From assembly GCA_019694475.1 (NCBI GenBank), contig JAIBBX010000006.1, positions 29,198 to 93,197 on the forward strand: DNA of 64,000 bases, written 5' to 3'. This document shows positions 1-10,504 of this stretch, one piece after another; the first letter of the stretch is position 1; each line of letters opens with the position of its first letter. The translations under genes were made by a program, and so were the position numbers. The stretch is from Parachlamydiales bacterium (GTDB lineage: Bacteria; Chlamydiota; Chlamydiia; Chlamydiales; SM23-39). The notes under the pieces are model-generated. The model searched no databases. It was not told the origin of the DNA and saw only the letters and a list, made by a program, of their open reading frames with translations.

Positions 1-103
1 GAAACCGGCAAGCGCGAAAGGTGCTTTCTTGAGAAGTTTATACCTCTCAACAACGATGGGACCTGGATTGAAAATCGATCTGCAATCTCTAACATTGGCT
101 TAA
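1..103 (+). CDS. rplA: 50S ribosomal protein L1, 3' end only
   Basis: The window opens inside a gene read in frame 2. The last 33 codons give a typical L1 C-terminus, including an [20 protein letters not shown] stretch, followed by a TAA at 101-103. L1 forms the mobile stalk of the large ribosomal subunit and binds 23S rRNA. Directly followed by rplJ with a 9-nt gap; the rplJ ribosome binding site overlaps this stop codon, consistent with the usual L1-L10-L7/L12-RpoB-RpoC operon. The rest of the gene lies outside the window. Confidence 0.9.
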   Translation, partial: KPASAKGAFLRSLYLSTTMGPGLKIDLQSLTLA

Positions 104-112
104 GGAGAATTC

Positions 113-625
113 ATGAGAAAAGAAAAACCGCTCCTTTTAGATGAGATCAAAGAGAAAATCGACGGATCGAAAGCGATGATCATTGCAAGCTACGACAAGC
201 TTGAGCCAAACACATCTTGGGCATTTCGAGATCTTCTTGGTAAATCGGGAAGCCAATTCGAAGTGGTCAAAAAAAGAGTCTTTTTAAAAGCAGCTGAAAA
301 GTCGGGTGTAAAAATCGATGAAGCTCTCTTGAAAGGACATGTGGGCGTTGTCTTCATTAGCGGAGACGATGCTATGGTTCCTGCCAAAGCGGTATTTAAG
401 TTCTCGGAAGAGAATGGAAATATTTTGCAGGTAGTCTGCGGACAAGTTGAAGGAAAACTAGTGCCCGGTTCCGAGCTAGAAGAGCTTTCTAAGCTCCCTG
501 GAATCGACGAAATGAGAGCGATAATGCTTGGATTATTTACATCACCGATGTCACAAATGCTGTCTGTTATTGAAGCAGCACTCGCCGGCCCGCTCTCTGT
601 TATAAATGAGAAAAGTGAAAGTTAA
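113..625 (+). CDS. rplJ: 50S ribosomal protein L10
   Basis: 170 residues, the normal length for L10. L10 anchors L7/L12 dimers to the ribosomal stalk; the N-terminal part contacts 23S rRNA and the C-terminal helix carries the L7/L12 dimers. The N-terminal region has the expected alpha/beta pattern with an SYDKLEPNTSWAFRD-like segment, and the C-terminal helix (about 135-165) is hydrophobic. The start is set by an AAGGAGAA Shine-Dalgarno site at 102-109. It lies between rplA and rplL in the standard order. No leader structure for autoregulation is visible because the upstream gene abuts. Confidence 0.95.
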   Translation: MRKEKPLLLDEIKEKIDGSKAMIIASYDKLEPNTSWAFRDLLGKSGSQFEVVKKRVFLKAAEKSGVKIDEALLKGHVGVVFISGDDAMVPAKAVFKFSEENGNILQVVCGQVEGKLVPGSELEELSKLPGIDEMRAIMLGLFTSPMSQMLSVIEAALAGPLSVINEKSES

Positions 626-646
626 AGTTTTAGGAGAATTGAACCC

Positions 647-1042
647 ATGAGTCAACATTTAGACGATCTTGTAGAAAAATTGAGCCAATTGTCGGTTCTC
701 GATATGGCGAAACTCAAAGAAAAATTAGAAGCCAAGTGGGGCGTTAAAGCAGCTGTCGCTGTCGCTGCTGCTGCTGGCGGAGCTCCTGCTGCTGCAGGCG
801 CAGCTCCTGCTGCAGAAGCTACTGAGTTTAAAGTCACTTTGGAAGGTCCAGTACCCGATGACAAGAAAATTTCTGTCATTAAGGCTGTACGAGAAGTGAC
901 AGGCCTCGGTCTGAAAGAAGCGAAAGACCTCGTTGAGGGCGCACCAAAAGACCTGAAACCTGCTGCACCAAAAGCTGAAGCTGAAGATATCAAGAAGAAA
1001 ATCGAAGCAGCTGGCGGTAAAGTTAAATTAACAGGCCTATAA
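647..1042 (+). CDS. rplL: 50S ribosomal protein L7/L12
   Basis: 131 residues. The N-terminal dimerisation domain (about 1-35) is followed by an Ala/Gly/Pro-rich flexible hinge (about 45-60), then the C-terminal domain with the conserved [20 protein letters not shown] segment and a KLTGL end. This protein forms the stalk that recruits translational GTPases. An AGGAGAA ribosome binding site precedes the ATG. The hinge is somewhat long and strongly Ala-rich, so the opposite strand is also open over its length; that reverse frame is a composition artefact. Confidence 0.96.
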   Translation: MSQHLDDLVEKLSQLSVLDMAKLKEKLEAKWGVKAAVAVAAAAGGAPAAAGAAPAAEATEFKVTLEGPVPDDKKISVIKAVREVTGLGLKEAKDLVEGAPKDLKPAAPKAEAEDIKKKIEAAGGKVKLTGL

Positions 1043-1080
1043 AAAAAGTTGCAGCAAAAAGATTGCAATCTAGTTATGAT

Positions 1081-1125
1081 ATCAGTGCGGGGGTAACCAT
1101 GCCCCCCTCTGATTTATTTTTATTT
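1081..1125 (+). terminator. Attenuator-like hairpin between rplL and rpoB
   Basis: In the 109-nt gap between rplL and rpoB an ATCAG arm (1081-1085) and a G5 run (1089-1093) pair with a C run (1103-1107) and CTGAT (1109-1113), with loop TAACCATG. The hairpin is followed by a T-rich stretch ending near 1125. This is the layout of an intrinsic terminator placed inside an operon. In E. coli a partial attenuator at the same place lowers rpoBC expression relative to the ribosomal genes; the same role here is an inference. Confidence 0.55.
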
Positions 1126-1151
1126 GGATAAAATTTTGAGGAGCGAAGCCC

Positions 1152-4100
1152 ATGCTAAAAAAGCCGCCTAAACGGGTGAGTTTTCGTGAAAGGGAAGAGA
1201 TCATCGATCTCCCCAATCTGATCGAGATTCAGATTAAATCGTACAACCAATTTCTTCAATCCCATCTACTTCCTCATGAAAGGGAAAATATTGGCCTTCA
1301 AGAGGTTTTTAACGAAATTTTTCCAATCAAATCGTATGACGAAAAGACCATACTTGAATTTTTGTCTTACAATTTAGGAGTCCCAAAGTACTCTCCCGAG
1401 GAGTGCATACGGCGCGGAATTACTTACAACGTAACTTTGAAAGTAAAATTCCGTTTGACAGACGAAACGGGGATTAAGGAAGAAGAAGTCTACATGGGGA
1501 CCATCCCTGTGATGACCGACAAGGGAACATTCATCATCAATGGCGCTGAACGGGTTATTGTTTCTCAGCTCCACCGCTCTCCTGGTATATCGTATGAACA
1601 AGAGCGCCACCCAAAAGGAACCATCCTTTACTCCTTCAGAATCATTCCATATCGAGGCAGCTGGCTAGAAGCTTCTTTCGACAGCAACGACCTCATATAC
1701 ATTTATATTGACCGGAAGAAGAGACGCCGTAAAATCCTCGCTTCTACTTTCGTTAGAACCTTGGGGTATTCTACTGACGCCGATCTAATTGAAGAATTTT
1801 TTGAAACAGTCAAAGTCAAAATCAAGTCTGAAAAAGACTTTGTCAAGCTTGTTGGTAAGATCCTCGCAGAAGATGTCGTAGACGAACAAACAGGGCTTGT
1901 ATTCGGTAAAGCAGGGGAGAAACTCACTACAGCCATGCTTAAGAGAATGGTTGATGAGGGAATTCAAGCGGTCCGTATTGCTGAAGAAGCCGATGAGACT
2001 CATCCGCTCATCAAAATGCTCACAAAAGATACAACCGACTCCTATGAGTCTGCGTTGAAAGACTTTTATCGAAAAATCCGTCCAGGCGAACCACCGACTC
2101 TTTCAAACGCAAGATCTGCAATCATGCGCCTATTCTTCGACCCGAAACGCTACAATTTGGGCAGAGTGGGACGCTACAAGCTCAATAGAAAGCTTGGCCT
2201 GAAAGTAGGCGACGAAGATTTAAACGTAGTTACTTTGCGCAAAGAAGACGTAATCGAAGCGCTGAAGTATTTGATCCGCTTGAAACTTGGCGATGAACAC
2301 GCATTTGTCGACGATATCGACCACCTTGGCAACCGCCGCGTACGTTCTGTCGGCGAGTTGATTCAGAACCAGTGCCGCATTGGTCTTGCTCGAATGGAAA
2401 AAATCATCAAAGAAAGAATGAACCTCTTTGATTTTTCATCCGACACAATGACTCCAGGCAAGATCGTTTCTGCAAAAGGCCTTGCTGGCGTACTGAAAGA
2501 CTTCTTCGGAAGATCTCAGCTTTCCCAGTTTATGGATCAAACCAACCCGATTTCAGAACTGACCCACAAACGAAGGCTCTCATGCCTCGGGCCAGGCGGT
2601 CTAAATCGAGAAAGAGCTGGATTCGAAGTGCGCGACGTTCACCCGTCCCACTACGGAAGGATCTGCCCGATCGAGACGCCGGAAGGACCGAACATCGGTT
2701 TGATCACTTCTCTTTCTACCTATGCGAAAATCAACGAATTTGGATTCATTGAAACTCCATACCGGATTGTAAAAGAAGGCGTAGTGACCGATGAAATCGA
2801 GTACATGACTGCGGACCAGGAAGCCGAGTATATTGTTACGCAAGCTTCGACTCCTCTCGACAAGTTCAATATGTTCAACGAAACCCTCTGCTGGGCCCAC
2901 CAAAGAGGCGAACCGATGGAAATCGAGACAACAAAAGTGACGCACATGGACGTCTCTTCAAAACAGCTCGTTTCGATCGTAGCCGGTCTGATCCCATTCT
3001 TGGAACACGATGACGCGAACCGCGCGCTCATGGGATCAAACATGCAGCGCCAAGCTGTACCTCTTTTAAGACCCGATGCACCGGTCGTAGGAACAGGGCT
3101 CGAAGGACGCTCTGCCCGCGACTCAGGCGCAGTTGTTGTTGCTTTAGAAGATGGTGTTGTCGAGTACGTCGATGGTTATAAAATCGTCGTTGCTCCAAAA
3201 GACAACCCGCTCAATAAGCGGACTTATTTGCTGAAGAAATTCATGCGCTCAAATAGCGGTTCTTGCATCAATCAGACTCCTCTTTGCACAGTGGGAGACA
3301 AGATCATTGCAGGAGATATTTTAGCAGATGGCCCTGCCACAGATAAGGGGGAAATCGCGCTCGGAAAGAACGTGCTGGTGGCATTCATGCCTTGGTGCGG
3401 ATACAACTACGAGGACGCGATCATCATTTCTGAAAAATTGATCCGCGAAGACTACTATACTTCGATCTATTTGGAAGAGTTTGAGTTGACCGCAAGAGAT
3501 ACTAAGCTCGGCAAAGAGGAAATCACAAAAGACATCCCGAACGTTTCTGAAGAAATGTTGAGAGATCTTGGCGATGATGGAATTATCCGGATCGGCGCTC
3601 ATGTCGAACCAGGATCGATCCTTGTCGGAAAGATCACTCCGAAATCGGAAACAGAACTTTCTCCGGAAGAAAGACTCCTTAGAGCTATTTTCGGCGAGAA
3701 AGCGGCTGATGTAAAAGACGCATCATTGACAGCGCCTCCAGGAACGGAAGGGGTTGTGATGGATGTGAAGGTTTTCTCAAGAAGAGACCGTCTTTCTAAA
3801 ACCGATGATGAACTTGTTGAAGAAGCGACCCGCATCAAAGACATCCATTCCGACTTCAAAACCAAAGAAGCGGAACTGCAAATGGAGTTCCACGAGAAGT
3901 TGGGAGCCCTCCTTCTGAACGAGAAAGCCCCAGCTGCGATCATGCATCGCAAAACGGGCGAAGTCATTATCGAGGACGGACAAATCATCACTCAGGAAAT
4001 GATCGAAGTTCTCGAAAACGAAAAAGCCGAAGACCTTCTCATGGCCGACAAGGAAATCTATGTCGAATTGAAGAAGACTTTGCGCGAATTCGAGCTTTCT

Positions 4101-4910
4101 TATCAGAACTTAGAGACACAGCACAAAGCTGAGATTGAGTTCATGCGCAAAGGTGACACAGAACTGGATCCAGGCGTTATCCGCCAGGTTAAAGTCTACG
4201 TCGCCACAAAGCGTAAGCTCCAGGTGGGAGATAAAATGGCTGGCCGCCACGGTAACAAAGGGGTTGTGGCCAAATTGGTTCCTGAAGCCGATATGCCTTA
4301 TCTGCCGAATGGAGAAACGGTTGAGATTATCCTCAACCCGCTTGGCGTGCCTTCCCGAATGAACATGGGACAGCTGCTTGAAACGCACCTTGGATATGCT
4401 GCTAAAAAAGCAGGTATCTACGTGAAGAGCCCTGTGTTTGAGGGATTCCCCGAGTCGAAGATTTGGGAGATGATGAAGGCTCAAACGATGTTCAAAGATG
4501 GAAAGGCTTACCTTTATGACGGAAGATCGGGCGAGAGATTCGACAACCGAATCGTAGTTGGCTATATTTACATGTTGAAATTGAGCCACTTGGTTGCCGA
4601 TAAGATCCACGCACGTTCAATCGGACCTTACTCTCTTGTAACTCAGCAGCCATTGGGCGGTAAAGCGCAGATGGGCGGCCAGAGATTCGGGGAGATGGAG
4701 GTGTGGGCGCTTGAAGCTTATGGTGCGGCGCACCTTCTTCAGGAAATGCTCACTGTGAAGTCGGACGATGTGGCGGGAAGAACGCGCATCTACGAATCGA
4801 TTGTTAAAGGTGAGAATACACTCGTTGCGGGAACGCCCGAGTCGTTTAATGTGCTTGTAAAAGAGATGCAGGGGCTTTGCCTCGATATCCGCACAGAGTT
4901 TGTGGAATAA
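1152..4910 (+). CDS. rpoB: DNA-directed RNA polymerase subunit beta
   Basis: 1252 residues, the size of chlamydial RpoB. It forms one side of the catalytic cleft of RNA polymerase. The rifampicin-binding cluster is clear ([20 protein letters not shown], then [12 protein letters not shown]), followed by [13 protein letters not shown]. Later segments such as [12 protein letters not shown] and the C-terminal [20 protein letters not shown] are canonical. The start has a GAGGAG site just upstream. Relative to E. coli, the residue after the rifampicin-contacting serine (531) is Cys instead of Ala, and Thr replaces the first Asn of the DQNNP motif. It is followed after 26 nt by rpoC. Confidence 0.98.
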   Translation: MLKKPPKRVSFREREEIIDLPNLIEIQIKSYNQFLQSHLLPHERENIGLQEVFNEIFPIKSYDEKTILEFLSYNLGVPKYSPEECIRRGITYNVTLKVKFRLTDETGIKEEEVYMGTIPVMTDKGTFIINGAERVIVSQLHRSPGISYEQERHPKGTILYSFRIIPYRGSWLEASFDSNDLIYIYIDRKKRRRKILASTFVRTLGYSTDADLIEEFFETVKVKIKSEKDFVKLVGKILAEDVVDEQTGLVFGKAGEKLTTAMLKRMVDEGIQAVRIAEEADETHPLIKMLTKDTTDSYESALKDFYRKIRPGEPPTLSNARSAIMRLFFDPKRYNLGRVGRYKLNRKLGLKVGDEDLNVVTLRKEDVIEALKYLIRLKLGDEHAFVDDIDHLGNRRVRSVGELIQNQCRIGLARMEKIIKERMNLFDFSSDTMTPGKIVSAKGLAGVLKDFFGRSQLSQFMDQTNPISELTHKRRLSCLGPGGLNRERAGFEVRDVHPSHYGRICPIETPEGPNIGLITSLSTYAKINEFGFIETPYRIVKEGVVTDEIEYMTADQEAEYIVTQASTPLDKFNMFNETLCWAHQRGEPMEIETTKVTHMDVSSKQLVSIVAGLIPFLEHDDANRALMGSNMQRQAVPLLRPDAPVVGTGLEGRSARDSGAVVVALEDGVVEYVDGYKIVVAPKDNPLNKRTYLLKKFMRSNSGSCINQTPLCTVGDKIIAGDILADGPATDKGEIALGKNVLVAFMPWCGYNYEDAIIISEKLIREDYYTSIYLEEFELTARDTKLGKEEITKDIPNVSEEMLRDLGDDGIIRIGAHVEPGSILVGKITPKSETELSPEERLLRAIFGEKAADVKDASLTAPPGTEGVVMDVKVFSRRDRLSKTDDELVEEATRIKDIHSDFKTKEAELQMEFHEKLGALLLNEKAPAAIMHRKTGEVIIEDGQIITQEMIEVLENEKAEDLLMADKEIYVELKKTLREFELSYQNLETQHKAEIEFMRKGDTELDPGVIRQVKVYVATKRKLQVGDKMAGRHGNKGVVAKLVPEADMPYLPNGETVEIILNPLGVPSRMNMGQLLETHLGYAAKKAGIYVKSPVFEGFPESKIWEMMKAQTMFKDGKAYLYDGRSGERFDNRIVVGYIYMLKLSHLVADKIHARSIGPYSLVTQQPLGGKAQMGGQRFGEMEVWALEAYGAAHLLQEMLTVKSDDVAGRTRIYESIVKGENTLVAGTPESFNVLVKEMQGLCLDIRTEFVE

Positions 4911-4936
4911 GGTATTTTAGTCGGAGAATTAAATAG

Positions 4937-7900
4937 ATGTTTGATGCTGATGAGGATGTAAGAGGTTCTCAGTTTGATAAGTTGACCATTAAGATTGCAT
5001 CGGATGAAGTGATCCGCGATCAGTGGTCTCGAGGCGAAATCAAAAAGCCCGAAACGATTAATTATCGTACCTTCAAACCCGAGAAAGGCGGATTATTCTG
5101 CGAAAAAATCTTCGGGCCGACCCGAGATTGGGAATGCGCTTGCGGAAAATATAAGAAGATCAAGCACAAAGGGATCGTGTGCGATCGTTGCGGCGTAGAA
5201 GTCACTCTTTCTAAAGTGCGCCGCGAACGGATGGCTCACATTGAGCTCGCGGTTCCTGTTGTACACATTTGGTTTTTCAAGACAATGCCATCGAGGATCG
5301 GCAATATTTTAGGTATGTCGACCTCCGATTTGGAAAGAGTCATCTACTATGAAGAATATGTAGTGACAGATCCAGGCAGAACAGACCTTCAGAAAAAGCA
5401 GCTTCTGAATGACAACGAATTCAGAGAAGCTCAAGAAAAATGGGGCGCAGATTCCTTCACTGTGAAAATGGGGGGAGAGGCGATCCAGGAACTGCTCAAA
5501 ACTGAAGATCTTTCTTCGCTTGTCATCGATCTGAAAGACAAGCTGAGAAAAACGAAGTCGATGCAAGCAAGAATGAAGCTTGCAAAACGTCTTAAAATCA
5601 TCGAAGGATTTGCTACTTCTACCAACAGACCGGATTGGATGGTGTTGGGAGTGGTTCCAGTTATCCCGCCCGATTTGCGTCCTCTCGTTCCATTGGATGG
5701 CGGCCGTTTTGCCACATCCGACCTGAACGATTTGTATCGCCGGGTCATCAACCGAAATAACCGTTTGAAGTCGATTTTGAAACTGAAGACTCCTGATGTG
5801 ATCGTCCGAAACGAAAAACGGATGCTCCAAGAGGCTGTCGACGCTCTCTTTGACAACGGCCGCCACGGCCATCCAGTCATGGGAGCAGGAAACCGTCCTC
5901 TGAAAGCTCTTTCTGAGATGTTGAAAGGAAAACAAGGGCGATTCCGACAGAACCTCCTCGGAAAACGGGTAGACTACTCGGGCCGTTCGGTGATCGTCGT
6001 TGGTCCAGAATTGCGCTTCAATCAGTGCGGTCTGCCGAAAAAGATGGCGCTCGATCTATTTGAGCCGTTCATCGTAAAACGTCTTAAGGATTTAGGCCTT
6101 GTTTATACGATCCGTTCTGCGAAGAAGATGATCCAAAAGCAAGCTCCTGAAGTGTGGGACGTTTTGGAAGAGATCATCAAAGGACACCCAGTGCTTCTCA
6201 ACCGTGCGCCGACGCTGCACCGTTTGGGAATCCAAGCATTCGAACCTGTCCTTATCGAAGGTAAGGCGATCCGTATTCACCCGCTCGTAACTCCTGCGTT
6301 CAACGCGGACTTCGACGGCGACCAGATGGCGGTTCACGTGCCTCTTTCTATTGAAGCGCAGCTCGAAGCGAAACTGCTCATGATGGCTCCAGACAACATT
6401 TTCCTTCCTTCATCCGGAAGACCTGTTGCGGTTCCATCGCAGGATATGATTTTGGGACTGTACTACTTGATGCACGATCCTGTTGTTCATCCAGACAAAG
6501 CTAACAAGAAGATCAAAGTCTTTAGCAGCCCACAAGAAGTGCTGATGGCGCTCCATTCAAGTGGAAGCTACAACTGGTATGAGAATGAAAAAGAAGAAGG
6601 ACGCAGAGACCATTTAGGCCGCGGACTTCAAATTCATGAAAAGATCAAGGTGCTCATCGACGGCGGCATCATTGAAACAACGCCAGGCCGCGTTGTGTTC
6701 AACACGATCGTTCCAAAACAACTCGGCTTCCAGAACTATGTCCTTCGTAAGAAGAGACTTTCCGAGCTTGTGCTTGAGTGCTACAAGAAAATCGGTTTGG
6801 AAGCTACTGTTCAGTTCTTGGACAACATGAAGAACCTCGGATTTGCCGAAGCGACAAAAGCAGCCCTTTCAATGGGAACTTGCGACGTAAAAGTACCTCC
6901 TCACAAAGCAAAAGTGCTTGAAGAGGCGTATAAGCGCGTGGCTGTTGTTAAGAAGCAATACGAAGACGGTATTATTACCGATGGCGAGCGTCACTCTAAG
7001 ATCATTAGTATCTGGACTGAAGTTTCCGATAAGCTATCCGAAGACCTGTTCAAACTGATTTACGACACCTCTTCTGGCCAGCTGAATCCGCTATACCTCA
7101 TGGTCGACTCGGGTGCGAGAGGTAACAAGTCTCAGGTTAAGCAGTTGGGCGCTCTCCGAGGCCTTATGGCGAAACCATCAGGCGAGATTATCGAATCGCC
7201 GATTACAGCCAACTTCCGCGAAGGATTGACTGTGATGGAGTACTTCATTTCAACTCACGGAGCCCGAAAAGGTCTCTCCGATACAGCGTTGAAAACAGCC
7301 GACTCTGGATATTTGACAAGAAGACTTGTCGACGTATCTCAAGACGTCATCGTGACTCGCGAAGATTGCGGAACTCTCAACGGAATTGAGGTCACTGCGA
7401 TCAAGCAAGGAAACGAGGAACTCCTCCCAATCAAAGACAGGATCTATGGACGTACAGTCTTGGATGATATTTATCTCCCAGGCGACAGCAAGAAAATCCT
7501 GGCTCGCGCTGGAGATGTTCTGACTGCAGGCCAAGCTGAAGCGATCGACGATGCTGGTATTGAGACAGTCAAGATCCGCTCTGCGCTCACTTGCGAAAGC
7601 CGAAGAGGCATTTGCGCAAAATGCTATGGATTGAATCTGGCGACAGGCAATCTTGTAGGGCTTGGAGAGGCGATTGGAATTATCGCTGCTCAGTCGATTG
7701 GTGAACCAGGAACGCAGCTCACTATGAGAACGTTCCACTTGGGCGGTATTGCGTCTGCAGGCTTAAGCCCAGAGCTCATTGCTGAACAAGACGGCGTGCT
7801 TGTCTATATGGACCTGCGCGTGGTTCAAAACGAAGAAGGCCACTGGCTTGCGCTCAATAAGAACGGAACGCTTCAAATTGTCCGCGATGAAGGCCGTGCT

Positions 7901-9121
7901 TTAGAAGACTATAAGAAGCTCTTGAGCAATAAGTCGATTGAGCCGCTCCAAACATTCAACGTCGAACTTGGAACAAAAATCTTCTTTGCCGATGGCGCAA
8001 AAGTCAAGATGAAGACCAAGGTTGGCCAGTGGGAGCAGCACTCAAGCCCGATCATTTGCGAAAGACCTGGATACGTGAAGTACGAAGACCTCGTTGAAGG
8101 TATTTCTACGATGCGCGAAGTCAATAAGCAGACCGGCCAGGTCGAGTTGATCGTGAAGCAGCACCGTGGAGAACTCCACCCGCAGATCTCGATCTTCTCA
8201 GATGCTGAATACAGCGAGCTGATTGGAACCTATGCGATTCCAGCGGGCGCTGTGATCTCTATGCGCGAAGGTCAGTTTGTCACAGCAGGTATGATCCTTG
8301 CTAAGCTGCCGCGCGGCGCAATCAAGACAAAAGACATCACGGGCGGTTTGCCGCGTGTTGCCGAACTCTTTGAAGCAAGAAAGCCGAAAGATGCGGCTGA
8401 AATTGCTAAGATCGATGGTATTGTCGACTTCCGCGGCGTTCAGAAGAACAAGCGGATTGTGATTGTACGCGATGATGTAACAGGAATGGAAGAAGAGCAC
8501 CTCATCCCGCTCACAAAACACTTGATCATCCAGAAAGGGGACAGTGTGGTGAAGGGACAGCAGCTGACAGAAGGTCTTGTTGTATCTCAGGAAATCCTTG
8601 ATATTTGCGGCGTTCGCGAACTCCAAAAATATCTCGTACGGCAAGTACAAGAGGTTTACCGGCTCCAGGGTGTTGATATCAATGATAAACACATTGAGAT
8701 CATCGTCCGACAGATGCTGCAAAAAGTGCGCATCACCGATCCAGGCGATACCACATTCTTGCACGGCGAAGACATCGATAAGAAAGCGTTCCACGAACAG
8801 AACCGCAAAACGATTGAAGAGGGCGGCAAGCCGGCAGCGGCAGCGCCTGTTCTTCTCGGTATTACCCGAGCATCTCTCGGAACCGAATCGTTCGTTTCTG
8901 CGGCATCGTTCCAGGAGACAACGCGCGTTCTTACCGAAGCGGCATCGGAATCGAAGACCGACTACTTGCTCGATATCAAGGCAAACCTGATCATGGGACA
9001 CATGATTCCAGGCGGTACTGGGTACGAGTATCACAAGAAGGTTAACAAGTTCATCGATGCTCAAGCGGCCGAAGAACTCGAGATCGACTTCGAATCTGAA
9101 ATCGCCACAGTTGGCGCATAA
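4937..9121 (+). CDS. rpoC: DNA-directed RNA polymerase subunit beta-prime
   Basis: 1394 residues, matching chlamydial RpoC. It carries the catalytic Mg-binding [12 protein letters not shown] motif, the N-terminal zinc site ([20 protein letters not shown]), the second zinc cluster ([13 protein letters not shown]) and the trigger-loop region ([11 protein letters not shown]). Together with RpoB it makes the polymerase active centre. A GGAGAATT ribosome binding site sits upstream of the ATG. It is the last gene of the operon and is followed 10 nt later by a strong rho-independent terminator. Confidence 0.98.
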   Translation: MFDADEDVRGSQFDKLTIKIASDEVIRDQWSRGEIKKPETINYRTFKPEKGGLFCEKIFGPTRDWECACGKYKKIKHKGIVCDRCGVEVTLSKVRRERMAHIELAVPVVHIWFFKTMPSRIGNILGMSTSDLERVIYYEEYVVTDPGRTDLQKKQLLNDNEFREAQEKWGADSFTVKMGGEAIQELLKTEDLSSLVIDLKDKLRKTKSMQARMKLAKRLKIIEGFATSTNRPDWMVLGVVPVIPPDLRPLVPLDGGRFATSDLNDLYRRVINRNNRLKSILKLKTPDVIVRNEKRMLQEAVDALFDNGRHGHPVMGAGNRPLKALSEMLKGKQGRFRQNLLGKRVDYSGRSVIVVGPELRFNQCGLPKKMALDLFEPFIVKRLKDLGLVYTIRSAKKMIQKQAPEVWDVLEEIIKGHPVLLNRAPTLHRLGIQAFEPVLIEGKAIRIHPLVTPAFNADFDGDQMAVHVPLSIEAQLEAKLLMMAPDNIFLPSSGRPVAVPSQDMILGLYYLMHDPVVHPDKANKKIKVFSSPQEVLMALHSSGSYNWYENEKEEGRRDHLGRGLQIHEKIKVLIDGGIIETTPGRVVFNTIVPKQLGFQNYVLRKKRLSELVLECYKKIGLEATVQFLDNMKNLGFAEATKAALSMGTCDVKVPPHKAKVLEEAYKRVAVVKKQYEDGIITDGERHSKIISIWTEVSDKLSEDLFKLIYDTSSGQLNPLYLMVDSGARGNKSQVKQLGALRGLMAKPSGEIIESPITANFREGLTVMEYFISTHGARKGLSDTALKTADSGYLTRRLVDVSQDVIVTREDCGTLNGIEVTAIKQGNEELLPIKDRIYGRTVLDDIYLPGDSKKILARAGDVLTAGQAEAIDDAGIETVKIRSALTCESRRGICAKCYGLNLATGNLVGLGEAIGIIAAQSIGEPGTQLTMRTFHLGGIASAGLSPELIAEQDGVLVYMDLRVVQNEEGHWLALNKNGTLQIVRDEGRALEDYKKLLSNKSIEPLQTFNVELGTKIFFADGAKVKMKTKVGQWEQHSSPIICERPGYVKYEDLVEGISTMREVNKQTGQVELIVKQHRGELHPQISIFSDAEYSELIGTYAIPAGAVISMREGQFVTAGMILAKLPRGAIKTKDITGGLPRVAELFEARKPKDAAEIAKIDGIVDFRGVQKNKRIVIVRDDVTGMEEEHLIPLTKHLIIQKGDSVVKGQQLTEGLVVSQEILDICGVRELQKYLVRQVQEVYRLQGVDINDKHIEIIVRQMLQKVRITDPGDTTFLHGEDIDKKAFHEQNRKTIEEGGKPAAAAPVLLGITRASLGTESFVSAASFQETTRVLTEAASESKTDYLLDIKANLIMGHMIPGGTGYEYHKKVNKFIDAQAAEELEIDFESEIATVGA

Positions 9122-9131
9122 AATAGATATA

Positions 9132-9163
9132 AAACCCCCGGTTTAAGGACCGGGGGTTTTTTT
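9132..9163. terminator. Rho-independent terminator of the rpoBC operon, probably bidirectional
   Basis: A perfect 11-bp stem (AAACCCCCGGT at 9132-9142 with ACCGGGGGTTT at 9149-9159), loop TTAAGG, then a T run to 9163. On the minus strand the same stem follows the stop codon of the 9162-10460 gene and is followed by TTTTATAT, so it can serve both converging genes. The minus-strand stop codon itself overlaps the end of the T run. Confidence 0.95.
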
Positions 9164-10460
9164 ATAATGTTCCCTTTTTGACCTTCTCGACAATGCTTGA
9201 GAAAACTGTTTCGTGGCGAACTTTTTTCTTTCTACTAGACTCATCTTCCTCAGGATCTTCTAAAGCAGGCATGTCTACGCATCGTAGATACTTTCCTTTC
9301 CTTGCATTTTGATCTTGAAGCGCCACCTTAACCAAAGTTTCTACTGCCCCATGATGATTTGACTCGATAAGATTCTGAATAGAACGGTCGAGGACAGGAG
9401 ATGTGACCATAGGAATCGCATCTATTATATCTTGCCTAGCTCGCGCTTTTGCTCCACTTTCGATTTTTATAACAGGCGGAGTTTTAGGGCCTGAGGCTTT
9501 TAAATGAGTATGCCTAGGAAATAAATTGAACTCGGCTCTCAAAGATTCCTCGCTCAGCTCATGAGCTCCATGGCATTTGCAAAACCCTTTGATCGTTCGC
9601 CATTCTTCGGGATCTGTGTAGTAGGGAGGCATGTCAGGATCATCTTTATGAGAGCCGCGGGATCCTTCCAGTTCATGTAACAAATGAATGAGTTCATGGG
9701 CCAATATGATGTATGTAGGATCTGAAATCGAACGAACATCGCAAGGCCTTACTTCTGAATAAGTGATCTCAGGGACAACTCCATATCCAATGATATGATT
9801 CGATGCCGTATAATTAAATATTTCATTCGCCTTGATTGTGACGCTCTTGGAAAGGTTTTTTTCGATGCGGCGGATCAATTCTCTTCCTAGGGGACGGCTC
9901 AATAGGATTCGTATGTTGTGAAAAATATGTCCGGAAAATTCATCTGCATTTATATCTTTGTATTTGGCAATGTTGTAATCAAGTTGGACTTTTCTAATAA
10001 AATCTATATAAAGCTTTTTCAGCTTGCCTAGTTCTGATTGTTTGATTCCGTTTTTGGGCATGTCTCCTGCATACTCATCGCTAAAAATGACTAGATCAGT
10101 GTCTGAAAAGATTCCTAGACGTTTATCGACAGGATATCCATCTGCTAGATACAAAAATTCGCGACGGATATCGTTGGATTTTGCCCGGTTTGCAGATATG
10201 CATGCGAAAAATCGAGACCAAACTTCCTTGATCTTTTGATGATCTGAGCCGAGCTGCGAGATTCTATCTCGAAGAGATTGCATCTCGTAGTGGAGAGGAT
10301 TGCTCTTAGAAGCAAGAGTTTGAAGGACCGCTTCTCCTAGATTTCTTCTGTAATCAGGATTATTTATTTTCTTGAAATAATGAAAATCATCAACTCCATA
10401 ATTTATTCTTGTTATGAAGCTAAAGAAATCATTGTTAATTGGTGTAAATGCGCTTGCCAT
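9162..10460 (-). CDS. Candidate secreted M91-family (NleD/HopH1-like) zinc metalloprotease effector
   Basis: 432 residues with no signal peptide or membrane segment. A zinc-protease motif HELIH lies at residues 255-259 in the context ILAHELIHLLHELEG. It is followed by an EEWRTIKGF segment and ESLRAEFNLFPRHTH. This order (HELIH, then E-E/R-T, then an LRAE-x-L-x-x-R segment) is the pattern of the M91 peptidase family, type III effectors such as E. coli NleD and Pseudomonas HopH1, which cleave host MAP kinases. Seen: the motif and its order. Known: family activity. Inferred: that this is an effector here. The N-terminal 200 residues have no recognised domain and may carry the secretion signal. 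It converges on the rpoC terminator. Confidence 0.65.
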   Translation of the reverse strand: MASAFTPINNDFFSFITRINYGVDDFHYFKKINNPDYRRNLGEAVLQTLASKSNPLHYEMQSLRDRISQLGSDHQKIKEVWSRFFACISANRAKSNDIRREFLYLADGYPVDKRLGIFSDTDLVIFSDEYAGDMPKNGIKQSELGKLKKLYIDFIRKVQLDYNIAKYKDINADEFSGHIFHNIRILLSRPLGRELIRRIEKNLSKSVTIKANEIFNYTASNHIIGYGVVPEITYSEVRPCDVRSISDPTYIILAHELIHLLHELEGSRGSHKDDPDMPPYYTDPEEWRTIKGFCKCHGAHELSEESLRAEFNLFPRHTHLKASGPKTPPVIKIESGAKARARQDIIDAIPMVTSPVLDRSIQNLIESNHHGAVETLVKVALQDQNARKGKYLRCVDMPALEDPEEDESSRKKKVRHETVFSSIVEKVKKGTL

Positions 10461-10504
10461 AAAAAAATCTAAGATATTATGGCTAAACGAGGAATAAATT
10501 TCAG

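Noticed and set aside
652..1068. Reverse-strand open frame of 138 codons over rplL
   Set aside because: It mirrors the Ala-rich hinge of L7/L12; low-complexity composition and no independent signals.
1049..1080. Possible promoter TTGCAG...TATGAT before rpoB
   Set aside because: Spacing is 20 nt, too long for a standard sigma-70 promoter, and the operon order suggests read-through.
5309..5935. Reverse-strand open frame of 208 codons inside rpoC
   Set aside because: It lies wholly within a strongly conserved rpoC region and shows no domain or ribosome binding site.
8198..9064. Reverse-strand open frame of 288 codons inside rpoC
   Set aside because: Antisense shadow of conserved RpoC sequence; Cys/Arg-rich implausible protein.
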